Part shown: piece by piece, positions 25,461-34,505 of the stretch
Numbering within the stretch: the stretch's first letter is position 1
How the letters are laid out: every line of letters begins with the position of its first letter
Program-made: the position numbers and the translations under genes
Source of the DNA: Vibrio sp. Y2-5
GTDB taxonomy: Bacteria > Pseudomonadota > Gammaproteobacteria > Enterobacterales > Vibrionaceae
Reading direction: 5' to 3'
Assembly (NCBI RefSeq): GCF_014596725.1
Contig: NZ_JACVEG010000002.1
Coordinates: 558,001 to 622,000 of the forward strand
DNA: 64,000 bases
The notes under the pieces: model-generated
The model's database searches: none
What the model was told of the DNA's origin: nothing
What the model saw: the letters and a program-made list of their open reading frames with translations, nothing else

Positions 25461-25835
25461 ATGGGCAAACCGATGGATATACGGCGTTTAGAAGAGTACT
25501 TACACAACTTACCGCAGGCTGAAGCATGTAATCCCTTCGGCCCAGATCCTTTGGTTTTTAAGATACGCGATAAGATGTTTGCGTATCTTGCTTTCGATAC
25601 GGACAAACCCTTCGTTACTTTAAAATGCGAACCTCAAGATGGTGCTTTTCTTACTGACCAGTTTGATGCCATAAAGCCGGGTTATCACATGAATAAACGA
25701 CATTGGATTTCTGTTGTTTTGGATGGAGATGTGGAGCCAGACATGATGGAAGATTTGTGTCTAAAATCATTCCGTTTGGTCGTCAGTAAGCTAAAAAAAT
25801 CCGATAGAGAAGCTATTCAGTTGTTGCTGCCTTGA
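25461..25835 (+). CDS. MmcQ/YjbR-family protein
   Basis: A 124-residue protein of the CyaY-like-fold YjbR family: LEEYLHNLPQAEACNPFGPDPLVFKI..KMFAYL, then FVTLKCEPQDGAFLTDQFDAIKPGYHMNKRHWISV. These proteins are double-wing DNA-binding-like domains with no settled function. It lies 3 bp after the MarR gene. The ATG at 25461 directly follows AAAGG; an ATG at 25473 is an alternative. Confidence 0.82.
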   Translation: MGKPMDIRRLEEYLHNLPQAEACNPFGPDPLVFKIRDKMFAYLAFDTDKPFVTLKCEPQDGAFLTDQFDAIKPGYHMNKRHWISVVLDGDVEPDMMEDLCLKSFRLVVSKLKKSDREAIQLLLP

Positions 25836-25861
25836 AACCACACAATTGATTTATGAACCAT

Positions 25862-25892
25862 AAAAAATGCAGCTCATCCGCTGCATTTTTTT
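25862..25892. terminator. Bidirectional terminator
   Basis: AATGCAG and CTGCATT form the stem with an 8-nt loop, flanked by A and T runs. It lies between the convergent YjbR-type and cheV genes. Confidence 0.85.
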
Positions 25893-25922
25893 ATCGAACA
25901 TGAGGTTTTTATCCCCTCGACC

Positions 25923-26834
25923 TTAAGCCATTTGTGCTTCCAACCGTTTTGCGCCTCGCAACATGGCTTCAATCAGTTCAGTGGCATTAAACTTCTCAAG
26001 GGCTTCATGAGCGCCAACCTGACGAGCTCTGTCCACACAAATTTCACTCGACAGTGAAGTGTGTAGGATGATGTATGCATGACTCAGGTCTTTATCATTT
26101 TGTACTTCAAACGCTAGCTCATAGCCATCGAGCCCCGGCATCTCAATGTCACTGACGAGAAGATCGATAGCATTGTTTTCGTTCGCCATCTTCTTCATAA
26201 ATTCAGCAGCTTCATTGCCATTTTTGCACACGTAGTAGGGGATATTAATTCGGTCTAAAGCATCCGACAGTTGTTTGCGGGCAATAGACGAATCATCAAC
26301 CAGCAAAATATTCAGTGCTTTAAGACGCTCACGCTCTACGTCTGTCAACATTGGCACCTTGGTCGATTCATATTGCGGGTAAATTTTTGACAGCAGTAAT
26401 TCGACATCAAGCAACTGAACTATGTTGTCTTCGTAGCGTGTAATGCCGGTAACAAACACATTTTTACCTGCAGTACTCGGTGCTGACTCGATAGAGCGCC
26501 AGTTACAGTCGATGATTTTTTCAATGCTGCGAACCATAAAAGCAACGACAGTACGCAAACAATCCGTGACGATCAAATAGCTTTTTTCGTATTCGTCTGG
26601 GGCTATCGGTCGAAAACCAATTGCTGCCGCCATGTCTATCACGGGTACAGTTAAATTACGAAACGTGACGGTACCTATCACATGGTGGTGTGAATAAGGG
26701 ATCTGAGTCATAGGCATATAGGGCACAATTTCTCGAACTTTTAATGTTCCAATAGCGAACAACTGCTTTTGCAGGTTCAAAGTGAACATTAACATGCCTT
26801 GTGACTGATTTGCCTTGCTTATTGTCTTAGCCAT
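25923..26834 (-). CDS. cheV: Chemotaxis coupling protein CheV
   Basis: A 303-residue protein with an N-terminal CheW domain (about residues 12-155) and a C-terminal receiver domain (about 175-298). The receiver shows LLVDDSSIARKQL, the phospho-acceptor aspartate in DLLVSDIEMPGLDGYEL, and the conserved Thr/Ser and Lys (HTSLSS, LEKFNA). It links receptors to CheA and adapts signalling through phosphorylation. Monocistronic. From memory it corresponds to one of several V. cholerae cheV copies on chromosome II. Confidence 0.93.
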   Translation of the reverse strand: MAKTISKANQSQGMLMFTLNLQKQLFAIGTLKVREIVPYMPMTQIPYSHHHVIGTVTFRNLTVPVIDMAAAIGFRPIAPDEYEKSYLIVTDCLRTVVAFMVRSIEKIIDCNWRSIESAPSTAGKNVFVTGITRYEDNIVQLLDVELLLSKIYPQYESTKVPMLTDVERERLKALNILLVDDSSIARKQLSDALDRINIPYYVCKNGNEAAEFMKKMANENNAIDLLVSDIEMPGLDGYELAFEVQNDKDLSHAYIILHTSLSSEICVDRARQVGAHEALEKFNATELIEAMLRGAKRLEAQMA

Positions 26835-27006
26835 AGTGGTACTACTTCAATAATTCTACTGGTAACTATACTAACGCATATTGTCATATCATCAACGGGT
26901 GACATTGATTTAGACGCGGATTTTCTATTTTAGTTTACAAAAAGTGGGGTGCGTGTCCATTTAGCATAGGGTAGACTTCGTGCTTTAGAAATGAGGAGAG
27001 AATGAA

Positions 27007-27285
27007 ATGGCAAGAACCGCAGCAGCCCTTCACATTTTGGTTAAGCACAAAGAGCAAGCGGAAGATATCATCCAGCAGCTTAAAAAGGGCGCCAAATTTC
27101 AGGTGTTAGCGAAAAAGCACTCTTTATGTCCTTCCGGTAAAAAAGGTGGGGATCTTGGTGAATTTCGTCAGGGACAAATGGTGCCACAGTTTGATAAAGC
27201 TTGCTTTCAAGGTGAAGTCCTCACCCCTCAGCTAGTAAAAACTAAATTTGGCTGGCATGTCCTTAAGGTGCTGTATCGCACATAA
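27007..27285 (+). CDS. ppiC: Parvulin-type peptidyl-prolyl isomerase PpiC
   Basis: A 92-residue stand-alone parvulin domain: [53 protein letters not shown] and [12 protein letters not shown] cover the whole fold with its histidines, cysteine and phenylalanines. Cytoplasmic cis-trans prolyl isomerase. GAGGAGAG precedes the ATG at 27007; an out-of-frame ATG at 27002 is not used. Confidence 0.95.
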   Translation: MARTAAALHILVKHKEQAEDIIQQLKKGAKFQVLAKKHSLCPSGKKGGDLGEFRQGQMVPQFDKACFQGEVLTPQLVKTKFGWHVLKVLYRT

Positions 27286-27320
27286 GGTAAGTATGCATCG
27301 CCACTCATAATGATGTTTAG

Positions 27321-27358
27321 AAGCCCAGAATATTTTAGATAATGTTCTGGGCTTTTTT
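27321..27358 (+). terminator. Terminator of ppiC
   Basis: AAGCCCAGAA and TTCTGGGCTT form a 10-bp stem with a 14-nt loop followed by T residues, 36 bp after the ppiC stop. Confidence 0.85.
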
Positions 27359-27453
27359 GGGTTAGTCATACCGTAGTTGTTTGCAAAATTAACCAAACTG
27401 TATGCCTAACCAACTCCTGCAAATCTTAGTTTTCAATAACTACAGCGCTTTGA

Positions 27454-28236
27454 TTAAAACTGGTAGTTATATTCAATACGGTGATCGCCGTCAGCAAAAT
27501 TAACCTTCTCATTCCAGTTTGCAAAGTAACGAATATTGGAGCGAGGAGTAAGCTGGTAAGAAATGGCCAATTCGTGAGTCAGGATATTGTCATCTCCGGC
27601 AAAATTTCCGTCCTTATAGGTATCTGAGCCTGACAGTGTGTGCATGTACATCGGGTTGTAGTTGACCCAAATTTTATCGGTTAAAGCTACTTTAGAGTAC
27701 ATACCGACGACAGTAAAAGTCCCTGGTATCTCATAGCCGTCATCTTGCGTATTTTGGACTGTCACACCCGCACCAGCTAGTGGATATAAGTTTAAGAAAC
27801 CGCCAATTTGAGGAAGTGCTTGAAGAATACTGTAAGAGGCATTTAACGTTTCACTATCAACGTCATAGCTTAAGTCTAGCTGACGACCTTGCCCATTTTG
27901 GGTGTTAGCTTGGAAATTTCGCAAGCGGAAAGAATCGATGCTGTCATCTACAGAACCATATAAAGGGTCTTCGTTATCTCGAATACCTAATACATCGCCA
28001 CCAATACCTTTAAGCTCGAAGACATTCATGGCCGCAACGTTTTCTTTGCCAGAATCGTAGGTTTGCCCCACTTTAAGGTTTAAGCCTTTATCCGTAATAC
28101 CAACACCACCTTGGGTAAATACCGCAAGTGGATCTGACATATCTTGAACTTCTTTTGTTTGCTCTTCTGCAATTGAACCGAAAGAAATCCCTGAGATAAC
28201 TAAAGTGAGTAGGGAAAGTGGTAGTGCTTTATTCAT
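27454..28236 (-). CDS. Outer-membrane beta-barrel protein
   Basis: A 260-residue exported protein: a signal peptide (MNKALPLSLLTLVISGISFGSIA) and then alternating strands ending in a C-terminal aromatic (EYNYQF), the usual signal for outer-membrane barrel insertion. No channel family is clear, and it has no cysteine. The start at 28236 gives a proper signal peptide; the longer frame to 28275 does not. It stands alone, with a striking hairpin upstream (28391-28435). Confidence 0.7.
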   Translation of the reverse strand: MNKALPLSLLTLVISGISFGSIAEEQTKEVQDMSDPLAVFTQGGVGITDKGLNLKVGQTYDSGKENVAAMNVFELKGIGGDVLGIRDNEDPLYGSVDDSIDSFRLRNFQANTQNGQGRQLDLSYDVDSETLNASYSILQALPQIGGFLNLYPLAGAGVTVQNTQDDGYEIPGTFTVVGMYSKVALTDKIWVNYNPMYMHTLSGSDTYKDGNFAGDDNILTHELAISYQLTPRSNIRYFANWNEKVNFADGDHRIEYNYQF

Positions 28237-28673
28237 AATTAAATACTCATAATTGGGGGAGTAAAATAGTACCAACCATTGTCTTTGAGTAAGTATGCGA
28301 TGGTATGGCTATTTTTTGAGTCTGTTTTATTAGAACGCCGTGCCTTTTATTATAACCTACATGTGAACTTATTAAATTAGAACGAGTGGGAAAGTTGCTC
28401 TTTCCTAATCGGAAAGAGTAGGAAAGAGCAACTTTTAATAATAATTCTTTAGGTTTTTCTAATTTAGAATACCTTTTTATTTTGGAATGTTTTCCTCGGA
28501 TTAAATAACTCAAATACATTCTTAAAAATAAGACAAAAGATTAACCTCATGAATTTGTTAAAGTAATTCTTAGATTTTAATTATTATTAATCTGGCAGGA
28601 TTTTGTCCCATTGACTTATTCTCTATCAACGTTAGTTTTACATAAGTCAGGTCTATGGTTAGGAGTTTTTATA
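28237..28673. other. 437-bp divergent promoter region with a long hairpin
   Basis: This AT-rich region separates the outer-membrane gene (minus) from the vpsT-like gene (plus). No gene is supportable. A 17-bp perfect stem lies at 28391-28435 with a competing inner stem. The rest, 28440-28610, is AT-rich DNA that may hold promoter and regulator sites for the vpsT-like gene, none of which I can identify firmly. Confidence 0.55.
28391..28435. repeat. Long hairpin with two exclusive pairings
   Basis: AAAGTTGCTCTTTCCTA (28391-28407) and TAGGAAAGAGCAACTTT (28419-28435) are perfect complements. The loop holds another GGAAAGAG (28411-28418), which can instead pair with CTCTTTCC (28399-28406). So the element can fold two ways. 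It lies about 240 bp before the vpsT-like start and 155 bp before the outer-membrane gene. Confidence 0.7.
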
Positions 28674-29348
28674 ATGACAGAAGGAAAAAAACTAAACGTA
28701 CGATTACTTTCTGATGTCTGTATGCAATCACGTTTACTTAAAGATGCGCTTGAGTCTAAACTTCCAATAAAGATAGAAATTTCTCCTTTTTGCGATATGT
28801 GGATGCAGGAAAATAATCCTTCATGTCATGATACTCAGCTAGTCCTTATCGATTACGCGCGTCTCGACGATCATGCACTCTCTGATTATGCCTCATTCAA
28901 ACACTTGTGCTGTGCAGATGCGCGAGAAGTTGTACTCAACTGCCCTAGTGATATTGAAGCAAAGGATTTGTTTAAATGGCAATGTTTGGCGGGTGTATTT
29001 TATGCTGATGATGATATCGATGTATTAGTGAAAGGTATGGGGAAAATTATAAAGGGCGAAATGTGGTTAGCTCGCCGATTGGCTCAAGAGTACATTCTCC
29101 ATTATCGTTCTGGTAACTCAGTTGTTACGTCTCAAATGTTCTCAAAATTAACTAAACGGGAACAACAAATTATTAAACTTCTTGGTAGTGGTGCATCAAA
29201 TATTGAGATAGCGGATCAGCTATTTGTAAGCGAGAATACGGTTAAAACGCATCTTCATAATGTATTTAAGAAAATTAATGCGAAGAATCGTCTTCAAGCA
29301 TTAATTTGGGCTAAGAATAACATTGGAATTGAAGAAGTCAGTCAATAA
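28674..29348 (+). CDS. vpsT: VpsT/CsgD-family biofilm regulator
   Basis: A 224-residue LuxR/FixJ-type transcription factor: a degenerate receiver domain (about residues 5-125, with LLSDVCMQSRLLKDAL and VLIDYARLDD) and a C-terminal helix-turn-helix (LTKREQQIIKLLGSGASNIEIADQLFVSENTVKTHLHNVFKK). In VpsT c-di-GMP binds through a W[F/L/M][T/S]R motif; here it is W131-L-A-R134, with alanine in the third place. AGGAG precedes the ATG at 28674. It should activate biofilm matrix genes, possibly the curli genes 6.5 kb away, which lack their own csgD. Related Vibrio names include CpsQ; orthology is inferred from size, motif position and neighbours. Confidence 0.82.
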   Translation: MTEGKKLNVRLLSDVCMQSRLLKDALESKLPIKIEISPFCDMWMQENNPSCHDTQLVLIDYARLDDHALSDYASFKHLCCADAREVVLNCPSDIEAKDLFKWQCLAGVFYADDDIDVLVKGMGKIIKGEMWLARRLAQEYILHYRSGNSVVTSQMFSKLTKREQQIIKLLGSGASNIEIADQLFVSENTVKTHLHNVFKKINAKNRLQALIWAKNNIGIEEVSQ

Positions 29349-29397
29349 TAAAAACGTTTATTGAATTAAATACAATCTAATTAAAAAGTTTATATTT

Positions 29398-29424
29398 AAT
29401 AAGGCAGCTTAGCTGCCTTATTTA
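29398..29424. terminator. Terminator after the vpsT-like gene
   Basis: AATAAGGCAGC and GCTGCCTTATT form an 11-bp stem with a TTA loop between the convergent vpsT-like and ybjQ-like genes. It has short T-rich ends on both strands. Confidence 0.75.
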
Positions 29425-29439
29425 TACTACAGCTATTGT

Positions 29440-29760
29440 CTATTCTACAAACACGGCCGTTCCGCTAACGGAAACCATTAGCATGCCGTTCGTTTTTCCA
29501 AAAGTTTCGTAATCCAAGTCAATACCGACAACAGCATTAGCTCCAAGCTCCCTAGCGCGCTCTTCAAGTTCGGCTAATGCAATCGTTCGAGCTTTTTGTA
29601 ACTCATGTTCATAGGTTGCAGAGCGTCCACCAACGATATCTCTAATGCCGGCGAACAAATCTTTAAATATGTTAGCGCCGAGAATGGCTTCGCCTGCAAT
29701 CACTCCGCAATAACGGACGATACGTTTGCCTTCTACCGTAGGTGTTGTGGTTACTATCAT
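29440..29760 (-). CDS. YbjQ-family (UPF0145) protein
   Basis: A 106-residue protein with the YbjQ pattern: [31 protein letters not shown], then [40 protein letters not shown]. Such proteins form dodecamers; function is not established, though metal or ligand binding has been suggested. Full family length. It stands alone, convergent to the vpsT-like gene. Confidence 0.9.
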   Translation of the reverse strand: MIVTTTPTVEGKRIVRYCGVIAGEAILGANIFKDLFAGIRDIVGGRSATYEHELQKARTIALAELEERARELGANAVVGIDLDYETFGKTNGMLMVSVSGTAVFVE

Positions 29761-29971
29761 AGAAAACTCCCAATGGATAATCGTGTGATCTGATTTTTGT
29801 TATACCACCTTTAGCGTATCAATGCTTATTCAATTAAAGCTGTATTTTAACTTATTGAATTATTTCCTATTAATTTAACAATTAATTTTGTTCTTTAAGA
29901 TTAATATGTTGATTTGTTGTTATTGAAAAGGCTGGTTATAACGCTTTCTTTTTCTACGTAGTGAAAAACTT

Positions 29972-30580
29972 ATGGCGCTAGAACAGTTGTTAGATTCCAT
30001 TGCCGAAAAAGGTTGGTATGTCTGGGATGATTTTCTAACCCTTGAACAAGTTAAATTACTCAAGAGTTGCGCTTCAGATGATTGGCTGCGGGCACGTATT
30101 GGTAGAAACGAAGATACGCAAAGAGCCACTGAAATTCGTCGCGACAAAATTCAGTGGCTAGACATAGACATGGGACAGCCGGTACAGGACTACCTAGAGC
30201 GAATGGAATTTATTCGACGAGAGGTCAATCAAGCTTTATTCCTAGGTTTGTTTGAGTATGAAGCTCATTTTGCCCAATACGAAGTGGGAGATTTTTACAA
30301 AAAGCATTTAGATGCTTTTCGTAGCAATGAAAGCCGCAAGCTGACGACGGTTTTCTACATGAATGAAGGTTGGTGTGACGCCAACGGCGGTGAATTGAAA
30401 GTGTATGACCTCAACGACCAACTCATTCAAACTATTACCCCTATTGCAGGGCGTTTAGTCGTATTTCTTGCAGAACAATTTCCACATGAAGTACTTCCAG
30501 CCCACGCGAAACGCTACAGTATTGCAGGCTGGTTTAGAACCAATGGTGTCAGTGAAAATCGGCTTGATATCCTTAGCTAA
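29972..30580 (+). CDS. SM-20/P4H-type 2-oxoglutarate-Fe(II) oxygenase
   Basis: A 202-residue protein with the prolyl-hydroxylase-like fold. HLD (in YKKHLDAF) and the H of PHEVLPA give the iron triad, and RYSIAGWFR supplies the 2-oxoglutarate arginine. KLTTVFYMNEGW..ANGGELKVYD is the usual double-stranded helix core. The target, protein residue or small molecule, is unknown. A terminator follows immediately. Confidence 0.88.
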   Translation: MALEQLLDSIAEKGWYVWDDFLTLEQVKLLKSCASDDWLRARIGRNEDTQRATEIRRDKIQWLDIDMGQPVQDYLERMEFIRREVNQALFLGLFEYEAHFAQYEVGDFYKKHLDAFRSNESRKLTTVFYMNEGWCDANGGELKVYDLNDQLIQTITPIAGRLVVFLAEQFPHEVLPAHAKRYSIAGWFRTNGVSENRLDILS

Positions 30581-30606
30581 AAAAACAGGCGTTCAGCCTG
30601 TTTTTT
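30579..30606. terminator. Terminator of the 2OG oxygenase gene
   Basis: AAAACAGGC and GCCTGTTTT pair around a GTTCA loop and are followed by T residues. It lies directly at the stop codon and between convergent genes, so it may also serve speG. Confidence 0.85.
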
Positions 30607-30637
30607 CTTCATAGAAACGACAAAATGACCGTTAATT

Positions 30638-31156
30638 TCAAGTTTGTTTCAAGTACTGGTGTTGAAGTATATACATGCGTTTTACATCTCGGTATTGACC
30701 GTTGATAAAGAACTCTTCGACTAGATGCCCTTCTTCAATAAAGCCACATTGTTCATAAAGGTGAAGCGCTTTTTCATTCTCAATCGCCACGTGCAAGTAA
30801 ATTTTGTGAAGATTTAGGATAGTGAAAGAGTAATCTAATGCTTTGTTAATTAATGTGTTCGCGTAACCTTTCCCTTGGTGTTCGGGGGTAATAATGATCT
30901 GGAATTCAGCACTGCGGTGAATGTAGTCAATTTCGATAATTTCCACCAAACCAATCAGTGATTTGTTTTCGTCTTCAACCACGAAGCGCCTCTCCGCGTT
31001 GTCGTGAATGTGCTTGTTATAAAGTTCTTCCAGTTCATCAAAAGACTCATACGGTTCTTCGAACCAATAAGACATGATGTTTCTGTTGTTATTCAAATTG
31101 TGGATAAATCTAAGGTCGCCACGTTCTAACGCTCGAAGAGATAAATTCTGTTTCAT
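30638..31156 (-). CDS. speG: Spermidine N1-acetyltransferase SpeG
   Basis: A 172-residue GNAT enzyme that acetylates spermidine and spermine. It shows the typical N-terminus LRALERGDLRFIHNLNNNRNIMSYWFEEPYES, the polyamine-site residues in that region, the acetyl-CoA loop EHQGKGYANTLI, and the C-terminal LHLYEQCGFIEEGHL. It controls polyamine levels, which also affect Vibrio biofilms. In V. cholerae speG is, as I recall, adjacent to malK; here a curli block lies between them. Confidence 0.94.
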   Translation of the reverse strand: MKQNLSLRALERGDLRFIHNLNNNRNIMSYWFEEPYESFDELEELYNKHIHDNAERRFVVEDENKSLIGLVEIIEIDYIHRSAEFQIIITPEHQGKGYANTLINKALDYSFTILNLHKIYLHVAIENEKALHLYEQCGFIEEGHLVEEFFINGQYRDVKRMYILQHQYLKQT

Positions 31157-31215
31157 GTGGATGTCTCATACAGGTGGTACGGATTTATATCATTGTTTTA
31201 TTACAGTTTAGTCTT

Positions 31216-31614
31216 CTACTCTTTGTCAAAACTGTCTACGACAATTGCGCCCATAGAGGCGGGCATAGTGATAACGATGATCCGTTTGAATGCCAATATG
31301 GTGTCATCGATGATGGGCAATTTGTTTAAGGCAAATAACACCAAGCTGACGACAAAAGCAGCTAGAAGATAGGCGATAGCAATGCGAAAAACAAACACGG
31401 ATATTCGATGTTTAATATCACGCTGAAACACACTTTGATAGGCGAATACACCCAGAAAGCACAAAGAAAGGCTCATAAGAAACAACAAATTGCTCGTTGG
31501 TAACGTAGTACCCAGTTGCCAGGCTTCTTCTGAGAATGAAATGGGAACCGCTAATGCGAAAGCTCCCACACATACTTGGCTGGCATCTTCCATATTGAAG
31601 CTAAAATTCATCAT
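31216..31614 (-). CDS. DUF2391-like integral membrane protein
   Basis: A 132-residue protein with four predicted helices: VCVGAFALAVPISFSEEAWQLG, NLLFLMSLSLCFLGVF, a third around residues 75-95, and IIVITMPASMGAIVVDS at the end. The GAFALAVPISFSEE..LG start recalls DUF2391, a family of uncertain role. It is the first gene of the block lying between speG and malK and is divergent from ugd. Confidence 0.65.
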   Translation of the reverse strand: MMNFSFNMEDASQVCVGAFALAVPISFSEEAWQLGTTLPTSNLLFLMSLSLCFLGVFAYQSVFQRDIKHRISVFVFRIAIAYLLAAFVVSLVLFALNKLPIIDDTILAFKRIIVITMPASMGAIVVDSFDKE

Positions 31615-31792
31615 TCAAACTCCTTCTGTTTTTATTAACTGTACGCTTTGCTTAGAGTTTGTCTATGGGGTTGTATGTGATAGCAGCAATTTGCATATCT
31701 TCCTCTGTCACGGTACTGCCCCCAAAACGTAACGGGTCTGACATCTGCCCATTAAATACTGTTGTAAATGAACAGGAATGGTGGGCAAGTGA

Positions 31793-33154
31793 ATGAAAGT
31801 AACCATATTTGGAACGGGATACGTGGGACTGGTGCAGGCCGCAGTGTTGAGTGGGGTTGGACACGACGTGTGTTGCGTAGATGTCGACGCAGATAAAATC
31901 AGCAAACTACAAAGAGGTGAAATCACCATTTATGAGCCGGGGCTAGAGCAACTAATCAACAACAACCTTGCTACCGGACATTTATGTTTTACCTCTGCTG
32001 CAAAAGAAGGCGTTGAGTTCGCTGACGTTATTTTCATTGCTGTAGGAACGCCACAAGACGAAGACGGTTCAGCAGATCTTCGCTATGTATTGAACGTAGC
32101 GAAAACAATCGCCACATGCTCTTGCCACAGAAAAATTGTCATCAATAAATCCACCGTTCCTGTAGGCACAGCTCAGCAAGTGAGCGATGTATTGAGGGAA
32201 ACGCGAGAAGAATTGGGGCTGTCGCCAATACTATTCTCCGTTGTATCCAATCCCGAATTTCTAAAAGAGGGAAGTGCGGTGTCTGACTGTATGCGTCCAG
32301 ACCGGATTGTAATTGGGTTAGATGAAATGGACGTGCATTTTGCAGACGTTAAAGATCTGATGCGGGAGTTGTATGCGCCGTTTAATCGCAATCACGAAAA
32401 AATTCTGTTCATGACAGTGAAATCGGCGGAACTCACTAAATATGCGGCAAACTGCATGTTAGCAACCAAAATCAGTTTCATGAATGAAATGGCTAACATT
32501 GCAGATAAGCTTGGTGCTGATATCGAACAAGTGCGTAAAGGCATAGGTAGTGATGAAAGAATTGGCTATCACTTTATCTATCCCGGTTGTGGATATGGTG
32601 GTTCATGTTTTCCTAAAGATGTTCAAGCTTTGATCCGTTCGGCTGAAAACATAGGCTACGAAAGTGGAATTCTAAAAGCAGTGGAAAACACAAACTTTCA
32701 CCAAAAAAGAAAGCTCTTTGAGCAAATTTGTGCACATTTTGGAGGAGAGAGCAATCTAAAGGGTAGAACGTTTGCTCTTTGGGGATTAGCCTTTAAGCCT
32801 AAAACCGATGATATGAGAGAAGCGCCTAGTCGTGTATTAATGGAAGCGTTATGGGCGGCCGGATCTACTGTACAAGCCTATGACCCCAAAGCGATGGAGG
32901 AAGCTCAGAGGCTTTATTTTTTACGCAATGACCTTGTGTTAATGGGAACCAAAGAAGCGACATTAAAAGGTGCAGATGCTTTGATTATTTGCACAGAGTG
33001 GCAGAATTTTAAAGCGCCCGACTTCAATTTAATATATTCAGAGTTGAGCGAACCAGTCATATTTGATGGAAGGAACCTTTTTGAACCGATAAGAATGGCA
33101 GCGAGGGGATTTACATATTGGTCTATTGGTAGGGAAGTTGCTCGCCCAGATTAA
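31793..33154 (+). CDS. ugd: UDP-glucose 6-dehydrogenase
   Basis: A 453-residue enzyme that oxidises UDP-glucose to UDP-glucuronate with two NAD. It has the N-terminal Rossmann motif (TIFGTGYVGLVQAAVLSGVGHDVCCVDVD), NPEFLKEGSAVSD, the central helix lysine region (SAELTKYAANCMLATKISFMNE), the catalytic cysteine in YPGCGYGGSCFPKD, and the C-terminal FALWGLAFKPKTDDMREAPS. It is full length. Its product feeds capsule or exopolysaccharide synthesis; next to curli genes it may supply matrix polysaccharide. Convergent with csgG (26-bp gap). Confidence 0.95.
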   Translation: MKVTIFGTGYVGLVQAAVLSGVGHDVCCVDVDADKISKLQRGEITIYEPGLEQLINNNLATGHLCFTSAAKEGVEFADVIFIAVGTPQDEDGSADLRYVLNVAKTIATCSCHRKIVINKSTVPVGTAQQVSDVLRETREELGLSPILFSVVSNPEFLKEGSAVSDCMRPDRIVIGLDEMDVHFADVKDLMRELYAPFNRNHEKILFMTVKSAELTKYAANCMLATKISFMNEMANIADKLGADIEQVRKGIGSDERIGYHFIYPGCGYGGSCFPKDVQALIRSAENIGYESGILKAVENTNFHQKRKLFEQICAHFGGESNLKGRTFALWGLAFKPKTDDMREAPSRVLMEALWAAGSTVQAYDPKAMEEAQRLYFLRNDLVLMGTKEATLKGADALIICTEWQNFKAPDFNLIYSELSEPVIFDGRNLFEPIRMAARGFTYWSIGREVARPD

Positions 33155-33180
33155 CATAGGCGAGCATAAATCAGACTGGT

Positions 33181-34023
33181 TTAGAGAATAGTTGTACTTT
33201 CTTGCATATAGCGTTTCAGGATAGGGCTTTCCATTTGCTTTTTGTCCGCTGGTTCCCAGAGACCTTTCTGAATGCCATCGATGATCATATGTATTACAGC
33301 GGAATCGATGGCTGACATTACCGCTATGTTGACGGGTTCGTTATTGGTATAACCTGACTCCAATTCAAGCAAATCTTGGTATGCAATGTAACGGAAAGCA
33401 CTACCACTTAAAGCGTGAGAAAAAATGGTTTTGCTGGTAGTGACGCTGAGTAAAATCTGACCAGTTCGAACATCTACGGCTCGTAGGTTGACGGTCACTT
33501 GATCCATGCGATATTCGCCATAAGTTGCAAGTCCGAAATAGCCGATACCATGACCACCACTTTTCAAGTCGGACTCATAGCCAATGATGCCGCCTTCAAT
33601 GACTAAGTTCGCTGATTTTAACGCAGGTAAATCATCGCCAATGTTTACTGGGGCTTCATCTTTCTTTTGCGCTGCACGAATGATTTTTCGCTCCGTAAGT
33701 AAGTTTTGTAAACCTTCACGCTCTAAAGGCAAAAACCATTTAGAATCCAATAAAGAAGAAGTCAGCATAGACGTTCCTCCTTGGGGTACCGCTGTTGCAA
33801 AGGTACTTGAAGGGTAGTCTTTGTACTGACCAGTTTGGTCGCGGAAATCATACACGGAAACCATAATCTTCCCTTTAGGAAGAGGTAGGCTAATAAGATC
33901 TTTGTATATCGCCCCTCTTGGCGCTAGTGTCGGATATTCTTCCGCATCAGGAGTATCCATAAAATTTGAGCACCCTGTAAGTGAGAGCACGAGAGCCACT
34001 GCTAGGCAAAGTCCTTTTTTCAT
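33181..34023 (-). CDS. csgG: Curli secretion pore CsgG
   Basis: A 280-residue outer-membrane lipoprotein. The signal ends in the lipobox LTGC (Cys18). The mature part has the CsgG pattern: LPLPKGKIMVSVYDFRDQTGQYKDYPSSTFATAVPQGGTSML, LPLEREGLQNLLTERKIIRA, and GGHGIGYFGLATYGEYRMDQVTVNLRAVDVRTGQIL. Nine subunits form the pore for curlin export. It is last in csgE-csgF-csgG, with a 16-bp gap from csgF. Confidence 0.96.
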   Translation of the reverse strand: MKKGLCLAVALVLSLTGCSNFMDTPDAEEYPTLAPRGAIYKDLISLPLPKGKIMVSVYDFRDQTGQYKDYPSSTFATAVPQGGTSMLTSSLLDSKWFLPLEREGLQNLLTERKIIRAAQKKDEAPVNIGDDLPALKSANLVIEGGIIGYESDLKSGGHGIGYFGLATYGEYRMDQVTVNLRAVDVRTGQILLSVTTSKTIFSHALSGSAFRYIAYQDLLELESGYTNNEPVNIAVMSAIDSAVIHMIIDGIQKGLWEPADKKQMESPILKRYMQESTTIL

Positions 34024-34039
34024 TTTTTATCTTCCTGAA

Positions 34040-34483
34040 CTACAAACCTGTAACTTCGATTGTGGTGGATTCACCAGTCGTCTTATCGAAAACGGTGATG
34101 GTTAAAAATCCATCATTATCGGTGATGGTTAATGTGTAATCGTCCGTTTCTAAACTTCCAGGTTCTCCGCTGGAAATTAACTGGCCTAACAGCCGTGATT
34201 GTAATGAAGAAAGCAGTGACGATACCGATGATCTATCGTTGTTTGCTCTATCTGGATCTTCATAGTCGTTAATGGCTTCTGCTCTGGCAAACAAGTGTGA
34301 AGTGTTCAGTGGGTTGCCACCGAACGTAGGATTTATGGGTTTGTAAGTCAGTTTGGATGCAAATGTTGGAGCCGCTATAAAGTTGCAGATGATTAGGCTG
34401 AGACTGATCACTAGTCCTTTCTTGAACCCAAAATTTGATTTTTCAGGTTGAGATTGCCGCTTAGTAACACCCAGAGTTTTCAT
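34040..34483 (-). CDS. csgF: Curli assembly factor CsgF
   Basis: A 147-residue exported protein. After an unusually long N-terminal extension (about 20 residues, rich in Lys, Gln and Arg) comes a hydrophobic signal ending TFA. The mature protein starts SKLTYKPINPTFGGNPLNTSHL, the conserved segment that plugs into the CsgG pore, and ends ITVFDKTTGESTTIEVTGL. CsgF links the pore to surface nucleation by CsgB. A shorter start inside the extension is possible. Encoded between csgE and csgG. Confidence 0.93.
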   Translation of the reverse strand: MKTLGVTKRQSQPEKSNFGFKKGLVISLSLIICNFIAAPTFASKLTYKPINPTFGGNPLNTSHLFARAEAINDYEDPDRANNDRSSVSSLLSSLQSRLLGQLISSGEPGSLETDDYTLTITDNDGFLTITVFDKTTGESTTIEVTGL

Positions 34484-34505
34484 ATTTTTCCCTTATAAGC
34501 ATTTG

